From Pyrus communis (Eukaryota > Streptophyta > Magnoliopsida > Rosales > Rosaceae), in contig NC_084818.1 of the NCBI RefSeq assembly GCF_963583255.1, forward strand, positions 10,976,222-11,040,221: a DNA stretch of 64,000 nt, read 5' to 3'. The notes beneath the pieces were generated by a model. That model worked only from the letters and a program-made list of their open reading frames with translations, made no database searches and was not told where the DNA came from. Below are positions 11,921 to 24,240 of this stretch, piece by piece. Within the stretch, counting starts at the first letter, position 1. Each line of letters opens with the position of its first letter. The translations under genes and the position numbers were made by a program.

Positions 11921-13130
11921 TGTTTGATAATTGCTCAAAAGTGCATGTCTAATGCGCTTTGATTATACCCGTTACATGTTTTTCTCTAGTAATTTATCAA
12001 ATTTGTGCTTTATCACGTATAACTGGTCAAATAGGTTTTATATCTAATTTGTTTTAATTTTTGACTGATGTTATATTAATGTTAATGTGCAAGACTATGA
12101 GAATGTTGCAAGGCAATTAAAGGGTGAGGCACAAGACAATAAATTGGTGATTAATTCTATGTTAGTTACCGAAAAGAAATGAAGAAAGGAGAAGGCAAAG
12201 AAGAAGAAAAACAAACGGCCAGCCATTACCATTTCAATATGGCATTAAGGCTTATCAATGACCATTATTCACAGGGTTATGGGGATTGGCATTAACATAT
12301 TAATAACGGGCTTATCAATGACCATTATTCAAGAAGAATACGAAGGGAGGTTGGTTGCGGCAGTAGCTCATATAATCTCCATTTGATTGTTTTCCAAAGG
12401 GGCCCGGCTCTTTCATAATTTTAGACTTTTCTTTTTCTATTTAGTTTATGGAGAACTATTCTCCCTAGCTAAAGCTAGGGGGGGAACCTATATTACAAGT
12501 ATGTAGTTTATTATTTCGATTCTATTTCAGAGTTTTAATGTCAATTTTACATTGTGGATTTTCAATGGAATTTCTTATTTATTCTATTTTCGAATTGATG
12601 AATGTTGGTTATGATTCATAAGTTTAATCATGTTTTCCCTATAGTTTTGTTTCACATTCATGCTTTTAGTGAATTGAATAAATTAGTAGATTGGTATGAT
12701 TTGGACGGAGTAATTTCTTAATATTTTGTTGCCGCAGGTACAAATTATATTTGGGATTACTTCTATAAGAAATTGAATGGGCGTTTTGTTTTGATTATCT
12801 ACAATGAAAATCACTTTTCAAGAAGTTTTATATGAGGAAAACTTAATTGCTATATTTTCCGGTTGAGATCACTTGTTGTTGGTATCTTAGTTGAGTTATA
12901 AAAAGGAATCAAAATAGTGAAATTGCATAGTTGTATGCAGGTGGAACCCTAACGCTTTAGTGTTTTTAATTGTTGAACTTTTCTTCTATAAGTTACATCT
13001 CATTCGATATCATTCTTTATTTCAGTCTTGATAATTCTGCATTCTTTTTCAACGCTCTTTGAGGAATACAACACTCAAGACTTTGAGTTTATACTGCTAC
13101 GTGACACCTGCACTTGGGTTTAGCAAGCAA
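11921..13130 (+). mobile_element. Probable 3' LTR and flank of the Copia fragment
   Basis: The sequence begins TGTTTGATAATTGC right after the polypurine tract, as an LTR should. Its right end could not be fixed because no second LTR is present; an LTR of a few hundred bp up to about 1.2 kb is possible. No coding sequence is seen. Confidence 0.45.
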
Positions 13131-13483
13131 TGTTGAATATAGTTCACTCTGCCATGTCATCATTGAAGTGTAATATTGCTGAGTCATCAAAAATTATTTA
13201 GAAGGTTGTTAGACTTGGTTAAAAGTCTGGATGTTAGTTGTATTGGTTAGCGTAGGAGCTGAGTCTCTCTCTAGCTCTATATAAGTCTGAAATGAGTTAG
13301 TTTATAATTGATTCAAGTTCATCAATAGTAAAGGATTGTATTCATTTCTTTGATCCTTTCTCTTCTTCCTTAAAGCTTTTCTCTACAACCATTCTTTTTC
13401 TGCAATTCTCATACTTTGTTACCATTTATAAGAACCTGAGCTCCTCATCATATCACTGATTGGGAGGAACCTCAATTTTTTCA
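13131..13483 (+). mobile_element. Copia-type LTR remnant followed by a primer-binding site
   Basis: Starts TGTTGAATATAG, has a TATA-like CTCTATATAAG near 13280 and ends TTTTTTCA. The next bases are TGGTATTAGAGAA, close to the TGGTATCAGAGC complement of initiator Met-tRNA used as primer-binding site by plant LTR elements. Little internal sequence follows, so this is a 5' LTR stub or a deleted element. Confidence 0.5.
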
Positions 13484-13739
13484 TGGTATTAGAGAATTTG
13501 CCCTATATATGAATGCTCTGAGTCACTCATTTTGTTTTGTCTACATATTAGACTTATAAACTTTCCTCACATGAGGATTGTGTGAGGGATGTGAAGAAAC
13601 TCTAGCATCGGAAATTTATCAACTTTACATGTCTTTAAAGAAGTTGGGCTACATTCTATTTGTAGACTACAAACATGTAAAGTATTAAAAACTTATTACA
13701 CCATGCATAAAACATACAATAATTATACACACAAAGTGA

Positions 13740-15532
13740 TGTAGGATAGATATGGGTCAATTCCAACGAAGAAGTATAAAGAAAATAAGATCTTTCAAAT
13801 TCTGTAAAACAAGAATTAAAGTTGAGAAATATTCGATTCAATCGATATAGAGAGATAATAGGCAGCGAGAAATATTTTGGTGTCAAAATTAGGTGTGTAA
13901 TATGTCATTTTTGAAAATAACAAGACTTGTGCCATACCATGAACCCGTCGTTTTTAAGGCCATTTGAAGTCGTTTAAACTTCCAAAACAACATTTTAATT
14001 TCCATAATAAAAATCAGACATTTTAGTTGTTGTCAGATTAATGTCGTTTTAATTACTTGAGTCATTTGAATCATTTCAAGAATTAATCAAATACAACACT
14101 TTGGGATTTCTCTCAATTCTATGGTGGATTCCATACTTTTCCTTCAAGGATTACGTTGCTAACCCCTTTGATTGCGTCAATTTGTATCAGAGCATGGATT
14201 TGCCCCATTCTAATGACAATCGATTATGGAAGAAGCGACGTTGATCGCGACGTTTTGGCAATAGATGCGATGTGCGTAGAGGGAATTGCCCCGAGCCAAC
14301 CTCATCTAGTTGATTTTGAAGATATTTCTATTTTCCTGGGAAGTGATTACATTGAAGGTTTTCTCTTGTGGGTTGAGGATATAGAGAAACTTTTCAAAAT
14401 ACAGTTTCGGAAAGGGAAATGGTGAAGATGGTTGCTTCTTGTTTAGATGGTGATGTGCATTTATGGTGGGATCAAATGCAAGAGTCTAGGTGAAAACAAG
14501 GAAAAAAATCCTATCAAAGCTTAGCGTTGGTTGAAACGACTAATTGTTAAGCAATTATTTTCCAATTTCTACAAATTTTATTTGGAAAGGATGGGTCAAG
14601 AAATCAATAGAAAACAAGCTAAAGTGGTGGAGACTGATATTTCATTACGCCAAGAAAAGGTGGAGGTCAATGTGGAAGAAAAAAAACAAGTAATTTTGCT
14701 TGTTGAGAATCTTGTTGAAGAAGATCTTCTGAGACATGACAATTCACAAGTGGAGACTCAAGAAATTTAAGGTATGAATGATTCCAAAATTGTTTTGACT
14801 TTGGAGAATCAACAATCTAATAAATTGGAGTTAAATTTCATTGTTGGCCAAACAAGAAAACTGGGGAAAGAAACATATTTTGATTATTGATTGTCATATT
14901 TTAATCTTTTTTACGAAATTAATTTCATGATTATTCCACCTAAGTGGAATTTATTTGCTTAACAAAAGAGTTGTCTACTAGCTATCAAGATCATTTCAAG
15001 GAGAGCTCGAGGTCGAGTTCCTTTCAAGTGGAGGAGTTTGATGTAGGACAAAATATGGGTCAATTCCGACAAAGAAGTATAAAGAAAATAAAATTTTCAA
15101 ATTCTGGAAAACAAGAATTAAAACTGAGAAATATTGGATTCAACTGATATGGAGCTAGAATAGGCAATGAGAAATATTTTGGTATTAGGATTGGGCGGGT
15201 AATTATATGTTATTTTTTTAAATTAATTGTGAGCATAACAAGACTTATGGTATATCATGAGCCCGTTGTGTTTAAGGTCATCCTAAGTCGTTAGACTTTC
15301 AAAATTGCATTTTAATTTTAGTAATAAAAATCAAACCCTTGAGTTGCCGTTTGATTATGTCATTTTAATTACTTGAGTCACTTGAGTTGTAATCAGTTTA
15401 TTTAAAGTCTTTGGTTGTTTCAATGTAATCAAATAAAACCCTTTGGAATTTCTCTCAATTTCCTAGTGGAGTCCAGACTTGTTCTTCAAGGGATTACACT
15501 GGTAACCCTTTTGATTACTTCGTGTTGTGTCA
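13740..15532 (+). mobile_element. Short non-autonomous Gypsy-type LTR retrotransposon
   Basis: Two LTRs match each other in direct orientation. The left one (13740 to about 14179) starts TGTAGGATAGATATGGGTC; the right one (15042 to about 15532) starts TGTAGGACAAAATATGGGTC. A primer-binding-like TTTGTATCAGAGC follows the left LTR at 14181, and a purine-rich GTGGAGGAG precedes the right one. Only about 860 bp lies inside. The LTRs are visibly diverged and no clean target duplication was found, so the insertion is old. No protease, RT or integrase is present. Confidence 0.75.
14281..14600 (+). pseudogene. Gag fragment inside the short LTR element
   Basis: Frames read FLGSDYIEGFLLWVEDIEKL, then VSEREMVKMVASCLDGDVHL and WWDQMQESR. 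This is the retrotransposon gag pattern of Gypsy elements, with the capsid-region tryptophans. It is interrupted by a frame change near 14410 and a stop near 14490, and has no zinc knuckle. It is a relic of a once-coding parent. Confidence 0.6.
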
Positions 15533-17490
15533 CAAAATAGGGAAAGTGTACACAACATCTATATTAAGTGATACGAAAATACATGTATTGTTTGTTCTGA
15601 CATTGTATTATTGTATGTTTTGATACAATATGATGATAAAATTAAGCGAATTCTAACATGAATCAATAAAAAAACGAGTGGGGAACCCAAAATCTTTTAT
15701 GTATCACGTTATTGTTTGGCAATCCCAAGTCTCATAAAGTCTCTATTAAGTGTTGTCTTACTCCAAAAATACACACACATAATGTACATCTAGATTCATT
15801 ACATAAAAAAATGTACATCTTTAGCTTGACCGGCAAGGGGAAATTTCCCAGCATGTATACAGCAGCAGCATGTTAGCTGCCGCCCACGCATGGATCCATC
15901 GATGGGCAACTATCCCTATCAGCTGCCTGCCTGCCTGCTCATCTATGTTATGAAAATCTCAGTCTCTTTTTTCCTTTCCATTTTTCTTATTTTAGTACAA
16001 TAATTGTTCTTGCCATTTTCCTCTGCCAATTAATGACTCTGTAAGTCCAATTCCCCTGTGCTCTCATACACATGCAGTGTCCTCTCCAAAAATAACGTTG
16101 TTTAATTTGATGCCGTACGTGGTTTCTCCCCCTCCAGTACCATAACACGCAAAACATATACAGATAGTAAATAAATAAATAAAATTCAACTGACAACAGC
16201 ACGCGAACCTGTTATAATCATGACAAAAACCAAAGTGAGACTTATTAATTAGTTCTATCGGTCTCTTGACCTCTCTGCAGAATCTATGCTCGTGCAGACT
16301 CACATTCATACAAGTATATTTGAACCAGAACCAATATATGATTCATATGAACGGTCTTGTTTTATCGATTTTAAATTGGATAGATCAACAATGTATATCG
16401 ATCTCTGCAGATAATTATCATACGTAAAGAGAGAAGTTAGATGAAAAATATTTTATTAGATTACTCTGTGCCAATTTAATTAGGTACGCCAACCTTCTTT
16501 ATGTAACTTATTACTATAAGCTTGATTTGCTCGTAACTATTTTATCAAAAATCCATCAAAGACGGTTTGATAGACTTTTGGAAGCATACATACGGAAAAT
16601 ATACATTGCATGAAGCACTTATGATAACATGTCTCGAGCGCGTGAGTTTGCTACAATACATGTTAGAGAGACTAGTTATCAATATAGTTTTATCTTCAAA
16701 CGTATTACTCAACCTATTTTTATTCAAATAATATTTAGGAAGTGAGAATTAACAACATGACTTCGAGTGTACTGGAAGATTAATTACTAGTTAGTTGGGA
16801 ATTTAGAGAATTCGTGTCAATTCTTCAAAATGCAGCAAAAGGTTTTTTTTAAGGATTTTGTAATCATAGAGATCACTTGGTTTTCTTTTTAGGATGGATT
16901 TACATGACTATATATTTAAGAACATAATCTAGATTTGTAAACAGATTACCAAACAGTTCGGATTGTTTTTCTTTTTGTTCATGTTTCTGTAAACCTAGAA
17001 GAAGCATGTATCTAGGGTTTTTGGAAACCCTAAAATAGTCAAAGAGACAAGGATCATTTCTTACGGTGGCTTTTAGACTAGGCTTAAATATTGGTCTGCC
17101 AAGGAAAAGATTTGCAATCTTAATGTGGGTGTTCAATTGGACCCGCATGTCTGGCTGTCTTCCATTAACTTTTATTGTTATTTTGTTGCTATCAATATTA
17201 CAAATTATTCTTAATTCAATAGTCTTTAAGCTTACATTCTTGACACATGCATTTGAGAGGGAAATTTAAAATTTATTGAGCAGCAAGCTTAACCATTGAC
17301 TGGAGGAAGAAGAGGTATTATCAATTGGACATTGTAATTAAAAAAAAAAAAAAAAAGTCAATTCCATAGCTAAAACTAATACCAAGAGAAATGCTAACAA
17401 CTTTTTTACTTCCTTTCATGTCACGTATACTCTATTAACACTCAGAATTATATATTAAACTTTTCCTGCTTTTATTTCTTTGTTAGTACA
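15533..17490. other. Long intergenic stretch without a recognised gene
   Basis: I read both strands and found no conserved domain, tRNA or element end. The part near 15830-15960 is less AT-rich (CTGCCTGCCTGCCTGCTC simple repeat). The open frame at 17066-17269 has a hydrophobic stretch but matches nothing I know. An A-tract lies at 17340-17356. Confidence 0.4.
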
Positions 17491-17499
17491 ATTAAACAT

Positions 17500-18885
17500 G
17501 GGTAAATTACACTGTACCTCCTCCGGTTTGGGGTCTAATACAATCGCATACAACAACTTCAAAACATTTTACTTTCATACCTCAACTACTATTTTATTTC
17601 AATATAGTACATCCGTTACATTTTCCATCCATTGATCCGTTAAAAGCTAACGTGGCTGCCAAATGTGTGGCACGTGGCAAAATTTTTTTTTTTTTTTTAT
17701 TCATTTAAAAAACCAAATTGAAGCCCATCTCTGTGCAACCCCCCACCCCTGCAAACAAACCTAGAAACCTTCCCCCCCTGGACCCACCTCCCTCTCCTCC
17801 CATCACCACCGTAGCCCTTCCCCATCACCATCGCAACCCCTAGACCACTCCACCCTCTTCACCTTCCTGACCCACCTTCTTCCTCCTCCACTCTCTTCAT
17901 CTCCCCTTCCCTAGCCGAGACCCACCGCCGAACCAGAACCCAAATCCTTCTATTCGAACCATTTTATAGAGCCCTACTACTCCTTCCCTTCCCTCAGCCC
18001 CTTCCCTTTATCGACACTCAACCCTTTGCCTCCCTTTTCTTCGCTATCTCCGACATCTCTTTCTCGTTATTTTTCATTTACTTGCAATTTTTTTTAGCGT
18101 CTTTCTGATTTGGTTTATGAGTTAGTGGGTTTGTTTCAGATTTGATGTGAAGGGTTATGTGACGGGGTTTGGGAGTCCCGATTGGGCCTGAACAAGCGTT
18201 GAAGAGAGTGGGTCTCTGGGGAGAGAGAAAGGAGGGTGGTCGAAGTGGGCCCCATTGCGGCGAGTAAGTAGAGAAGGAGTGTGAGGAGGAGAAGGTTGGA
18301 CATGGTGGCGGTGAAGAGCATCGGAGCTGGAGGGGGTTTGGGCTCTGTGAAAGTGATAGGGGTCGAGAGGGAAGGGAGAAGATGGGTTTCTGGGTTTGTT
18401 TGGTTTTTTATTTTTATTTTTAATTTAAATAGTGGAGGAGAGAGTGGAGGAGGGAGAAGGTGGGTGGGGAAGGTGAAGAGGGAGGAGTGGTTTGGGGGCT
18501 GCGATGGTGATGGGGAAGGGCTACGGTGGTGATGGGAGGAGAGGGAGGTGGGTCCGGGGGGAAGGTTTCTGGGTTTGTTTGCAAGGGTGGGGGGTTGCGT
18601 GGAGGTAGGTTTCAATTTGGGTTTATTTATTTATTATTTATTATTATTATTATTTTTAAAAGGATAAATTATTATAATATTTTAAATAAATAAAAAATTA
18701 TTTTTTTCCATGTGGCACAACAATGGCTGCCACGTCAGCTCTTAACGGATCAATGAATGTAAAATGTAACAGAGGTACTATATTGAAATAAAATAGTAGG
18801 TGAGGTATGAAAGTAAAATGTTTTGAAGATGTTGCATGCGATTGTAATAGAACCCAAACCTGAGGAAATACAGTGTAATTTACCC
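17500..18885. mobile_element. Mutator-like foldback element with 9-bp target duplication
   Basis: Terminal inverted repeats begin GGGTAAATTACACTGTA at both ends. The inverted pairing extends about 400 bp inward: 17500 to about 17905 pairs with about 18440 to 18885, including the GC-rich TGGACCCACCTCCCTCTCC region. Flanks are ATTAAACAT (17491-17499) and ATTAAAAAT (18886-18894), a 9-bp target duplication with one mismatch. Long TIRs and 9-bp duplications are the Mutator superfamily pattern. No transposase is inside, so it is non-autonomous. The open frame 18136-18615 (minus) is mostly antisense TIR and is not called as a gene. Confidence 0.8.
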
Positions 18886-18894
18886 ATTAAAAAT

Positions 18895-19603
18895 TTTTTG
18901 TCAGCAAAAAAATTAATTTTTTAGTTTTATGTGCTCATGGAATACATGTAGCATGGGGGGGGGGGGGGGGTGATAAATTTAAGGTTATTTTTAGCCACGT
19001 CCCATAAAACTCAATTTTAGTCTCATTTTGCCCCCTATAACTAAAAGTTTGCAACTTCCCTATCTGAAACTTAAAATTCGCTCCATTTTGCCCCTTGAAA
19101 CTCGACTTTTATTCCATTTTGCCCTTCCTGAAACTCAAAAGTCATCATTTTACAATATAAAACTCAAAATTAACTTCCACATTGTCTTAATTCAGTTAAT
19201 TTCTGTTATGTGGATTTGATTGTAAATCTCTACTATGAATTTGAGAAGGCTGCTAGCACTCCCTGATACCAAAGGCATCAATAGTTCTTAAATTTTAGAA
19301 ACATGATGAAATTATAGAATCTTAGTTGTGACAAATAAAAGATATGTTAAGGAAAAACACAATTTGTAATGCATTTAATAAAGATATTAAAAAATAAAAA
19401 AAAACTCATTGTGATTCATATACAAACACGAAATTACCATATTGTGACGCTTAGTTGGCATGATTAATGGAATGGAGCTATATTTTAAGAATATGCATTC
19501 CATTGTTGTTTGGTTCAAAATGCCAACATAGGAGTGGGAATGAAAATTTCATTCCTTTAAAAAATAGGGATGGGGATCCTTATGTCCGGTGGACAGTGCT
19601 GAC
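18895..19603. other. Intergenic sequence with a 16-bp G run
   Basis: No gene is seen. A G homopolymer occupies 18955-18970. A stretch near 19000-19180 repeats the idea CATTTTGCCCC / CTGAAACTC, which looks like degenerate repeat DNA. Confidence 0.35.
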
Positions 19604-19606
19604 TTA

Positions 19607-19839
19607 GGGCTTATTTGGAAGTGCTTTTAAAATGACTGAATGCGTTTTTAGTCAAAATGTTTTTAAAACCAATCCTTAGTAAAAATTCAAATGGATCCTA
19701 AAAAATCACTTTATGTGCTTCCTGCAAGAATCACATATTTGGTGTTTTTTCCAAAAAACACTTAAAGTGCTTTTGGAATCCAAAATGAATTTTACTAAAA
19801 GCGTTTTCAGTCATTTTAAAAGTACTTTCAAACGAGCCC
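19607..19839. mobile_element. PIF/Harbinger-type MITE
   Basis: A 233-bp element with inverted ends GGGCTTATTTGGAAGTGC and, from the other side, GGGCTCGTTTGAAAGTAC. The pairing continues through TTTTAAAATGACTGAA. TTA flanks both sides (19604-19606 and 19840-19842), the 3-bp duplication of the PIF/Harbinger (Tourist) group. There is no coding capacity. Confidence 0.8.
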
Positions 19840-19962
19840 TTATACTAGGAAGGTAACAATGACATTTTATGCATGATGACATAAGGGTCATTATATAACA
19901 AGTTAATTCTATCGAAAACTCGACATAATTTTCTCTATTCATTTTATGCATGACGACAATAA

Positions 19963-20219
19963 GGGGGTATATTCAACTGGGAATTTGAAGGATTTCAATA
20001 GATTTATAAATTCATGAATTATTAAAGAGTTTAATTTATTTGTAGAGATTCAATGTAAAATTTTGACTTGAAATCTCATGGGGAGAGATGAGATTTGTGG
20101 ATTCTTAAAATACACTATGAAATATTTCTAATTTCCTCTAATTCCTCAACTTTTTCAAATTCTAATAGATCACACCTGGAATGTTATAAACTTCCTTAAA
20201 ATCTTAATTGAATACACCC
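19963..20219. mobile_element. MITE-like element, superfamily unsure
   Basis: The left end GGGGGTATATTCAACTGGG pairs with the right end, which reads GGGTGTATTCAATTAAG on the other strand. The interior is about 255 bp and AT-rich with no coding frame. No clean target duplication was found. Confidence 0.5.
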
Positions 20220-21127
20220 AGATTTCTAAGGATTTTAATAAACTATCTTAAAATCTTGATTGAATATACATTGAATTTCAGATCATAACTTAAAATCTTT
20301 GAATATCCCTAAATTCATTAAAAGAATCAAAATCCCTTAAAATCTCAATGAAAACAATGAATCTCAGACCCTCCATTCCATGAAATGCATGAAAGAGAAT
20401 TCAAAGCATACTTAAATAAGTCATAAATTCTACTACAAACGTGTAGAAAAGATTCCAAGGATTCTCTATCCATTCTTGAACATAAAGTACACATGTGAAT
20501 GAAAGCCGTTCAATTTTAAATTTAACGGGATGTAATGATTCTTATTCAGATGTTAAACTTAAATGTGCACTTTTAACGTGCACCGAAGAATTCTCAAAAT
20601 TGTTAGAATGAAATCCAATGTCCCAAATTTTTTATCCTGGGCCTTTAGGGTACACACTAAAATTTATATTTTATTGCATTCAATGGTTAAATACTGAAAT
20701 TGATCCTAAATTTATTCAACCATCAAGTTTAATCGTATTCTCGTTTAATTGCCTAACAATTAGAATAAAGAGAAGGTTAATTGTGTTTTAGTACTATGTG
20801 GTTTGCTCATTTGGACACGCGTCTACTTCTTAATTTTCTTTTGATTTGTTTAATCCAATGATTAGAAAAGAAAAATAAAGTATACATGAGGTGAAAATAG
20901 ATGCTTTGGAGTATAGAATGCTCCAGAGTATCCTCTATTTTTTTTTTTTTTTTTTTTGTGTTTTTAGCTAAAGATTTTACAGCTTAATAATATTCATTTT
21001 CACTTATAAATGAAAAGTTTTAGGTCTAAATCACATAGATGACGAGTTTGAAACTCATTAATTTCTCTCCTCCCTTACTTTAAACATATCGGTGTATAAA
21101 AAAAAAAACTAATAGCAAAGAAAACCA
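20220..21127. other. Intergenic sequence
   Basis: No gene was found. A T-tract lies at 20939-20957. The first 120 bp repeat words of the MITE before it (CTTAAAATCTTGATTGAATA), so a second degenerate copy may be present. Confidence 0.35.
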
Positions 21128-22294
21128 GGGTGTGTTTGTTTGCACTCACTAAGTATCATTGGATTGGACTGGCTTACTAAGAATATTAATCATGTGTTTG
21201 GTGCGAGCCAGGATTGTGTTTAATGGACTACGTCGGACTCGTGCCGACTAAACTCTTCACTAACCGGTCTTAGCAAGACTTCCCAAAAAGGATGGGATTG
21301 CTAAGACCATCGCTTCGCTTCGTCTGCTTGGTCTTTGTCTTCCTCAACTCACTTTGTCTTTGTCTTCCCCAACTTGCTTCTTCTTCCAGATCCTGCACCA
21401 ACCGTCGCGCCCTACTCGAGTTTGCCAAGAGCTTCGCCAGGAAGATGCGCTAGCAAGTTTGTCTCTTTCTTCCGCAAGATCGATTGACGTTGATTTGGAG
21501 AGGTCGATTGAAATGAATTTGCAAATCCGACGATCCGACGAAGCCTCTACAAACTGAAAAAAAAAAAATGGGGATTTTTCAGGGTTTGATTTGAAGAGAA
21601 AGTAAGTAAATTAAAAGAAGAAAAATATAGGTTTGAATTCAAGAGAAAGCAAATGCAAAGAAGAAAAAAAATGTGGGTTTTATTTTTTCTGATTTGAGTT
21701 TTACTGGGAGCGAATATGGACGTGAAGAACCAAAGCAAATGAATGAAGAAAAGAGAGAGACATGGGAGAAAGAGTCAAATAAAAATAGTTTTATTTTGTT
21801 TTTTTTTTGTTTTTAAAGATAAAAAAGGTGTATTAATAATAGTAAAATGAATTAATGAATGACAAAAGAAGTATTTGAACTCTAAACACTCCACTATTCT
21901 TATCCAGCTTAGTCTAAGCCAAGTCAATCTAACTTAGTCCCAAAAGTTAGTTCAATCCGAGATAGTCCGGTACAACAAACGCATCCTGAATCATGTATGT
22001 TTCTTTCATTGGCAAGAAAATTTGGTTTTTATATTTTTATCGAGTCTCACACTAATCCAATATTATTAATGTTAATAATATCTTTAAAATAAAAAGCAAT
22101 TAAAATAGAACAATAATGTAGTTCTAATCTAAGCAAACATCAAACTAATAACAATTTTAATTATTCTACTTCTTAGTCCGACACTGCACCAAACGCTTTA
22201 CTAAGCTAGTCCAGCTTAATCTAGTCTAAGCCAGTTCAGCTTAGTCCCTGCTGCTAGTCCAGTTCGAGACAGTCCGATGCAACAAACGCACTCC
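21128..22294. mobile_element. Composite of two nested MITE-like elements
   Basis: The left end reads GGGTGTGTTTGTTTGCA. Two related right ends occur: at 21987 (other strand GGATGCGTTTGTTGTACC) and at 22294 (other strand GGAGTGCGTTTGTTGCATC). Both are followed inward by the same GGACTATCTCGGA / GGACTGTCTCGAA and by AGCTGGACTAGC-like repeats. This suggests one copy inside or joined to another. Superfamily and target duplication were not resolved. The open frame at 21354-21557 is not recognised. Confidence 0.5.
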
Positions 22295-23375
22295 AGAGTC
22301 TTCGATACTCCCAAACAACTAGACAAAATCCCTTCCAAATTCCAAAACCGCAACCCCCCGTTTATATATGCTTTTGTTGTAGCCGCCCACAATTACAATT
22401 AGGATGTCCAATAAAAACTCCAGAAACAGCGGGCTGTATCTTGGTTTGAGCATTCCAACTACGGCAGAGGCTAGGCCCTTTGTTTCACCCCACCTTGACC
22501 CAGCAACAATTTCAATATTTGTTCTCTAAATTTTCAATTCGAACGAAAGTAACGTCAAAATTGTTGAATTTATCCGATGTCAGTATCAGTTTCCCTGACA
22601 AAAAGCAATCCAAGGTTGTAAGAAATTCATGCATCGTCTCAACTATTCCCAACCAGGCCTGCGTAAACCAAAGAAAAATCTTTCCTTACCGTCGAGGAAG
22701 AACGTATGTCGAATTTTGATTCGTTTGAAAGAAAGTGTAAAGAACCAAGTACTTTTTACAGTAAAATATGACGCGCATAATTGTCCATAGCCAAAATTTC
22801 AAATGAAATAATTAAAAAACATAAATAGCCAATGCCACAAGCCCCTATCATACATAATTCATGTATGCAATTGCAATCACATGGAAACTTAATTTCTCAT
22901 TCATGCATGAAGATAGAATTTACATTAATGTTTAAAACTAGTCTTATGACCACAGGAGAGAGCAAGAGAAAAGGAAAAATTTCAGTCAAAATTCGTCGAC
23001 ATGTTTGTCTGCAAAATTGAAGATGCAACTGCCCCAAAATACACCACATGCAGACTGGGAGGACCTTTGTACAAAGACACTACATTTTCAACTCAAGAAA
23101 CAAATTGCAACTGTTCTTTTTCCAAGTGAATTAGTTCTCTTAGTCCTGCAATCTGTCTTTGGATCCGTACCGGCAACTCTTTGTTTTCAAGTGAATTAGT
23201 TCTTTTAATCCTGCAAAAGTAAAACAGACCTACATTCTTAACGCTTGTAAAAGGAAAGCTGATTAACTCTGGCAAAAAAGAATAGGTTATCTGATTAAGA
23301 ATAGATGCTATTGGTACGAAAAAGCATTTTAGGCAAAAATTAATCGAGCTAACACCAGCACATAAACCTGCTATC
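22295..23375. other. Intergenic sequence and 3' flank of the minus-strand paralogue
   Basis: No independent gene is seen. From about 23050 to 23375 lies the decayed last exon and 3' flank of the minus-strand TRAIP-like paralogue. It contains a local duplication: AACTAATTCACTTG occurs twice. Confidence 0.4.
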
Positions 23376-24240
23376 ATAATTGATTAGGAGATTTTGGAAC
23401 TTTGATTCTACCTCCTCTTCCATCAGCTCATAGGTATTGGATCTTGCGTTATTGCCGATCCATTCTTATGCCTCCGCTTGCACCATTTACCTAAATACCT
23501 GTTTGTGCCATCAGGGCCGAGCAAGCCACTAGAAAAACACACATCCCCTGCATTTTTAAAAAGGAAACCAAAGCAAAGTTCAATTTTCATCTTCTAATGT
23601 TCTTCAGGTAAATGTAACTCATTTCATGATGTATTGCCCAACTAAACCCAAAATGCATCTATAATATACCTGGTCTGGGAAGTGGTTGTGGAACACAACA
23701 TTGCTTTTTGATGTTCAGCATCGGTTGAACTTGTTCATCGTCGTCAATAATCACAACTTCAGCAATATCAGAAGCTGCAGTCTTGGCAGCATCATTACAT
23801 GTACCAGTTGATAAACCCAGTGACTCAGCCAGATTCCTTAGCCCATGGACTGAAGTTTCTTTCTTTGTTTCATCAGCTGCCACTGACATTAACCAACAAC
23901 ACTTATGCTTAGCAACATCCTCACAGGTTTGTTTTTTCAAATCGGGATTTGAAGGTACATGCATGGTTGTAGAAATACTTTGAAGCATTGCCATCCATTA
24001 AAGAATAAGCATCTCTTACATTACCATTAGCACTGATACATGTGCAATCTTTAGTACAAATTAAAGTCATATGTTAGTGAAATTGTAGTTTTCTATTTTC
24101 CTATATGATAATTTTGCAAGCTTCCAGTTCTAGTTAGGGTATATGGGGGATCATCCGAATGTTTTTATTTTTATTTTTTATCTTTTGATGAATTGTTGAG
24201 AGAGTGAATTAGACTTGATATTTAAACCATTCTGAATAAC
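23376..24240 (-). pseudogene. Decayed 3' half of the TRAIP-like paralogue
   Basis: Beyond the premature stop the exon 7 remainder is frameshifted. Similarity resumes in the frame 23994-23670 (SNPDLKKQTCEDVAKHKC; DIAEVVIIDDDEQVQPM; VPQPLP), so the SUMO-interaction-like core survives at DNA level. Exon 8 is recognisable at 23547-23376 (GDVCFSSGLLGPDGTNRYLG) but then shifts frame and meets stops. The last exon, further left, has lost its PCNA-like tail. This part is not translated with the 5' half unless an unseen splice bypasses the stop. Confidence 0.7.

Noticed and set aside
16064..16309. Cysteine-rich small protein open frame
   Set aside because: It overlaps another open frame on the same strand. 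No signal peptide or known cysteine pattern is convincing, and the region is otherwise non-coding.
18136..18615. 159-codon minus-strand open frame rich in Pro/Ser
   Set aside because: It runs through the Mutator-like element's inverted arm and interior. The composition reflects the GC-rich arm, and no conserved domain was recognised.
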